Assembly (NCBI GenBank): GCA_029987045.1
Contig: DALTWN010000025.1
Coordinates: 1-9,532, forward strand
Reading direction: 5' to 3'
DNA length: 9,532 nucleotides
DNA from: Methanocorpusculum sp.
GTDB lineage: Archaea; Halobacteriota; Methanomicrobia; Methanomicrobiales; Methanocorpusculaceae
A program made the position numbers and the translations under genes. Positions 6,145 to 9,532 of this stretch are shown here, in pieces. The number at the start of each line of letters is the position of its first letter. Position 1 is the first letter of the stretch. The notes beneath the pieces are model-generated. The model did no database searches, was not told where the DNA came from, and worked only from the letters and a program-made list of their open reading frames with translations.

Positions 6145-7283
6145 TGACAACACGTGAATTCTTCAATGGAAATACTGCCTGCGCAGAAGGTGCACTCGCA
6201 GCAGGCTGCAGATTTTTTGCAGGATATCCAATCACACCGTCAACGGAAATAGCAGAACGAATGGCACTCAGATTGCCGAAGGTAGGCGGTACGTTCATCC
6301 AGATGGAAGATGAACTCGCCAGTATGGCAGCAATCATCGGTGCATCATGGGCCGGCGCACGATCGATGACAGCAACATCCGGACCGGGCTTTTCACTTAT
6401 GCAGGAAAATATAGGATACGCTGCAATGACGGAAACCCCGTGTGTTGTGGTAAATGTCCAGCGCGGGGGACCTTCAACCGGTCAGCCCACCATGGCGGCT
6501 CAGGGAGATATGCTCCAGGCACGCTATGGATCCCATGGCGATTACAGCATCATTGCTTTATCCCCGTCATCCGTACAGGAAATGTATGACCTGACCGTCA
6601 AGGCGTTCAACCTCGCAGACCGGTTCAGAACACCGGTCTTTCTGATGGCAGATGAAACCATCGGCCATATGCGGGAAAAAATAACGATACCGGACACCAT
6701 CGATATCATTAAACGAAAATCCCTGAACCGCGGGGAAAACCCCTGTGCCTGCGATGAAAACGGCATTGCGGGATTCGCCGAATTCGGTACAGGATGCAAT
6801 GTCCATATCACCGGCCTGACACATAATGAAAAAGGATACCCGGCGACGGATTCTCCGGAACTCCATGAAACGCTGATTCGCAGACAGGTCGACAAAATCG
6901 AAAAACACCGGAGTGAAATTACAGATGTCGATATCATCAATCCGGATGCACATATCGTCTTCATCTCCTATGGTGCCCCGACGCGTACGGTACAGCAGCT
7001 GAATTACGAGGAGGAAAACAGGTACGGACATCTGAATATCAGATCCGTCTGGCCATTCCCGTATGAAGCACTCGAGCAGTTTTCGGAAGCAGAGATATTC
7101 ATCATTCCGGAAATGAATCTTGGACAGATTGCAAAGGAAGTCCGGCAGTATACGAACACACCTATCATTACGGTTCCAAAACTCGGCGGAGCACTGCATA
7201 CGGCAGATGAACTCAGGAAAGCGGTCGCCGTTGTCAATGATGTTAAAAAATCCGGAAAACCGGTTACCGAGGTGCGGTTATGA
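6144..7283 (+). CDS. korA: 2-oxoglutarate:ferredoxin oxidoreductase, alpha subunit
   Basis: This 379-residue cytoplasmic subunit has the thiamine diphosphate pyrimidine-binding domain first (about residues 10-185) and the transketolase C-terminal-like domain later (about 265-365). Motifs are GYPITPSTEIAE (27-38), MEDELASMAA (54-63) with the conserved acidic residue expected to contact the cofactor, then TSGPGFSLMQE and QRGGPSTGQPT. With KorB it converts succinyl-CoA, CO2 and reduced ferredoxin to 2-oxoglutarate or the reverse. Length and motifs are typical. RBS AAGGTGGA (6124-6131) lies in the end of korD. The gene overlaps korB by four bases. The 2-oxoglutarate specificity over other 2-oxoacids is inferred from gene order (DABC) and the adjoining succinyl-CoA synthetase gene. 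Confidence 0.93.
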   Translation: MTTREFFNGNTACAEGALAAGCRFFAGYPITPSTEIAERMALRLPKVGGTFIQMEDELASMAAIIGASWAGARSMTATSGPGFSLMQENIGYAAMTETPCVVVNVQRGGPSTGQPTMAAQGDMLQARYGSHGDYSIIALSPSSVQEMYDLTVKAFNLADRFRTPVFLMADETIGHMREKITIPDTIDIIKRKSLNRGENPCACDENGIAGFAEFGTGCNVHITGLTHNEKGYPATDSPELHETLIRRQVDKIEKHRSEITDVDIINPDAHIVFISYGAPTRTVQQLNYEEENRYGHLNIRSVWPFPYEALEQFSEAEIFIIPEMNLGQIAKEVRQYTNTPIITVPKLGGALHTADELRKAVAVVNDVKKSGKPVTEVRL

Positions 7284-8065
7284 CTCTGGAAGACTGGTAT
7301 CGCCAGGACAGGCTGCCGCATATCTTCTGTGCCGGCTGCGGAAACGGAACCATCCTCAACAGTACCCTGCGTGCCGTTGACGATCTCGGATATACGCCTG
7401 AAAACACCACATTCGTCTCTGGCATCGGATGTTCATCACGTTCAGGCGGTTACACATCGGCAGATTCACTGCATACGACGCATGGACGTGCACTCGCATT
7501 TGCTACCGGCATCAAGCTGGCAAAACCCCAGCAGCACGTGATTGTATTTACCGGAGACGGTGATTGTTCAGCTATCGGCGGCAATCATTTCATCCATGCC
7601 TGCAGACGCAATATCGACCTTACGGTCATCTGTATGAACAATAACATCTACGGCATGACCGGCGGACAGGGAAGTCCGTGTACTCCGAAAGGTGCGATTA
7701 CCACCACTACCCCGTACGGCATGCAGGAAGAACCGTTCAATCTCTGCGATCTGGCAATTGCTGCTGGCGCAAACTATGTTGCCCGGTGGACGTCATACCA
7801 CGTAAAACAGCTCACCGATGCAATCAAGGCCGGCCTGCAGACACCGGGTCTTTCCTTCATTGAAGTATACACACAGTGTCCGACCGCCTACGGTGCCAAG
7901 AACAAGATCAGACAGGTCACCCAGATGATAGAACTTCTGCGTGACAATGCAGTATTTGTCCAGAATATGGATGCAGTGAATGCCATCAAGCCGGGCTCGG
8001 GTAAATTCATTGTAGGAGAACTCATGAAACGCAGCAATGCAGTAATCGGCGGAGGGAAAGCATGA
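7280..8065 (+). CDS. korB: 2-oxoglutarate:ferredoxin oxidoreductase, beta subunit
   Basis: This 261-residue subunit binds the diphosphate of thiamine diphosphate. The TPP motif starts at GDGDCSAIG (92-100) and closes with N120-N122 about 28 residues on, followed by GMTGGQ (125-130). CAGCGNG (17-23, C17 and C20) together with C51 in GIGCSSR would supply cysteine ligands to an Fe-S cluster, as in related enzymes; a fourth ligand is expected near the C-terminal half (the CPTAYG region). The start codon overlaps the korA stop in ATGA, with RBS GAGGTG at 7269-7274. Length is normal for a separate beta subunit. Nothing unusual was seen. Confidence 0.93.
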   Translation: MTLEDWYRQDRLPHIFCAGCGNGTILNSTLRAVDDLGYTPENTTFVSGIGCSSRSGGYTSADSLHTTHGRALAFATGIKLAKPQQHVIVFTGDGDCSAIGGNHFIHACRRNIDLTVICMNNNIYGMTGGQGSPCTPKGAITTTTPYGMQEEPFNLCDLAIAAGANYVARWTSYHVKQLTDAIKAGLQTPGLSFIEVYTQCPTAYGAKNKIRQVTQMIELLRDNAVFVQNMDAVNAIKPGSGKFIVGELMKRSNAVIGGGKA

Positions 8066-8595
8066 GAAACGAAATCCGCTTCTCTGGTCTTGGCGGCCAG
8101 GGAATTATCACAGCTGCAGTCATTCTCGGCAGAGCCGCTGCTCTCTATACCGACTCCTATGTCGTCCAGACACAGAGCTACGGTCCGGAAGCACGCGGTG
8201 GTGCATCGGCATCTGCAGTTATCATTTCTGACGACCCCATTCTGTACCCAAAGGTCATAAATCCCAAGATTTATGTCATTATGTCAGAAACTGCATTCCA
8301 GAAATACGGCACACATGTTCCCGAAGATGCGATTATGCTTATCGATCCCGGTTATGTCAGTAGCAGACCTGCCTGCAGATACCTGGAAGTTCCGGCAACA
8401 AAAGCGGCAAAGGAACAACTGGGCAAACCGGTTTTTGCCAATGTAATCATGTTGGGCGCTCTTCAGGAAGCAACACCGATCATCTCCTATGAAGCACTTG
8501 AACATGCAGTCCTTGACAGTGTGCCGAAAGGAACCGAAGAAAAGAACAAACAGGCTCTTGCCATCGGACAGGAGCTGGTGAGGAGACAACTATGA
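8062..8595 (+). CDS. korC: 2-oxoglutarate:ferredoxin oxidoreductase, gamma subunit
   Basis: This 177-residue protein of the 2-oxoacid oxidoreductase gamma family starts with a nucleotide-binding-like loop, FSGLGGQGIITAA (7-19), followed by the conserved SYGPEARGGASAS (39-51). The gamma subunit supports CoA binding and assembly of the Kor complex. It overlaps korB by four bases (ATGA), and RBS GGAGGG at 8051-8056 supports the start. Length is usual for the family. Confidence 0.92.
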   Translation: MRNEIRFSGLGGQGIITAAVILGRAAALYTDSYVVQTQSYGPEARGGASASAVIISDDPILYPKVINPKIYVIMSETAFQKYGTHVPEDAIMLIDPGYVSSRPACRYLEVPATKAAKEQLGKPVFANVIMLGALQEATPIISYEALEHAVLDSVPKGTEEKNKQALAIGQELVRRQL

Positions 8596-9532
8596 AATTC
8601 AGAGAATACGAAGCAAAACAGATCTTTAGAGAATCCGGCATTCCCGTGGCAAAAAGTATGCTGATTACCCAGCCTGCCGATGCACCGGCTGCATTGAAGG
8701 CAGTCGGAGAAAAAGTCGTCCTGAAAGCACAGGTCGATGTTGGCGGACGCGGTAAAGCGGGCGGGATTCTTCCGGCAGACGCAACAAACATCGCAACAGT
8801 TGCTCATGATCTGTTCAACAAGACCATCAAAGGTCTGCCGGTTGAAAAGGTCTTGGTCGAAGAAGCGATTACCATTACCCATGAATATTATCTCGGTATC
8901 GCTCTTGACCGTGCAAAGAAACGTCCGGTGATTCTTTTCTCCGAAGAAGGAGGAGTGGAAATCGAAACACTCGCAAAAGAACGTCCGGATGCTCTGCGCA
9001 GAGTCTATGTCGATCCGCTGTTCTCCACGCTTCCTGACTATATCGTGCGCAATGTCATCGGAACCGCGCCGAAAGAACTGGGGGCAGTAGTCAGAAAACT
9101 CTATCAGGTATTCACTGCGCACGATGCGGTCCTTGCTGAAATTAATCCACTGGTTTCCTCACCAAACGGCATACTCGCTGCAGACGGCAAGATCATCATT
9201 GACGACAATGCACTGACACGTCAGGGGATTACGGAAAACCGCGATCTGACCGAACGTGAAAAGGAAGCAGAGAAACATGGATTCTCCTACGTAGAACTGA
9301 ACGGAGAAATCGGTGTCATCGGTAACGGTGCCGGCCTTACCATGGCCACCTTGGATATCATTGCCCACTATAACGGCAAAGCAGCAAACTTCCTGGATGT
9401 CGGCGGCGGTGCCGATGCGGACCGTGTCTGTCATGCAGTAAAGCTGGTCGCTTCAATGCCGGGTGTCAAGGTCATCGTCGTGAATCTTCTTGGTGGAATC
9501 ACCCGGTGCGATGAAGTCGCAAAAGGAATTAT
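8592..9532 (+). CDS. sucC: succinyl-CoA synthetase (ADP-forming), beta subunit, 3' end missing
   Basis: There are 313 complete codons before the window ends. Full-length SucC is usually about 360-390 residues, so the last part is cut off. The ATP-grasp domain comes first: MKFREYEAKQIF at the start, VDVGGRGKAGG (48-58) for nucleotide binding, AEINPLV (182-188) and D204 in the IIIDDNA stretch for metal binding. The CoA-ligase domain follows from about 236: GEIGVIGNGAGLTMA (238-252), NFLDVGGGA (266-274) and GGITRCDEVAKG (301-312). With SucD it makes succinyl-CoA from succinate, the substrate for reductive carboxylation by Kor. The start overlaps the korC stop (ATGA) with RBS AGGAG at 8581-8585. 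sucD would be expected next but lies outside the window. Confidence 0.93.
   Translation, partial: MKFREYEAKQIFRESGIPVAKSMLITQPADAPAALKAVGEKVVLKAQVDVGGRGKAGGILPADATNIATVAHDLFNKTIKGLPVEKVLVEEAITITHEYYLGIALDRAKKRPVILFSEEGGVEIETLAKERPDALRRVYVDPLFSTLPDYIVRNVIGTAPKELGAVVRKLYQVFTAHDAVLAEINPLVSSPNGILAADGKIIIDDNALTRQGITENRDLTEREKEAEKHGFSYVELNGEIGVIGNGAGLTMATLDIIAHYNGKAANFLDVGGGADADRVCHAVKLVASMPGVKVIVVNLLGGITRCDEVAKGI

Noticed and set aside
6567..7199. Long antisense open frame (210 codons) within korA
   Set aside because: korA is unmistakable on the plus strand. The antisense translation has no family resemblance and no initiation signal.

Overview
This window looks like the chromosome of a euryarchaeal methanogen, most likely of the Methanomicrobiales (Methanocorpusculum-like). 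That placement is inference. It rests on archaeal TATA-type promoters with very short leaders, oligo-T terminators, and a korDABC-sucC operon of the kind used in the partial reductive TCA cycle of that order. No methanogenesis gene lies in the window. I saw no tRNA, rRNA, CRISPR array, insertion sequence or prophage gene.

Layout. (1) Positions 1-690 hold the 3' part of a DHH/DHHA1 phosphoesterase gene cut by the window edge, followed by T-tracts. (2) Positions 831-1106 hold a small monocistronic gene for a winged-helix-like protein of the DUF7123 type. It has its own TATA box and RBS, with a perfect 11-bp palindrome just upstream of the TATA box. (3) Positions 1245-5662 form an accessory-looking cluster around a divergent promoter region. 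On the minus strand is a BMP/PnrA-type (nucleoside receptor-like) binding protein. On the plus strand is a two-gene operon: a large membrane protein that joins an Nramp-like transporter core to a C-terminal LytS-type 5TM sensor domain, and a membrane-anchored LivK-type binding protein. No ABC ATPase or permease is present, so the two binding proteins have no ordinary partner here. (4) After a hairpin/T-tract terminator and a new promoter come five tightly overlapping genes from 5872 to the window end: korD, korA, korB, korC and sucC (cut by the edge).

How the genes work together. KorDABC and SucC (with SucD, presumably just outside the window) interconvert succinate, succinyl-CoA and 2-oxoglutarate using ferredoxin and CO2, which in methanogens supplies 2-oxoglutarate for glutamate synthesis. 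The kor-sucC genes overlap by one or four bases, so translation is probably coupled. The most unusual part is the 1245-5662 cluster: two unrelated extracytoplasmic receptor types flank a transporter-sensor fusion with no kinase or ABC components. It could be an undescribed sensing or uptake system, but its substrate cannot be read from the sequence.
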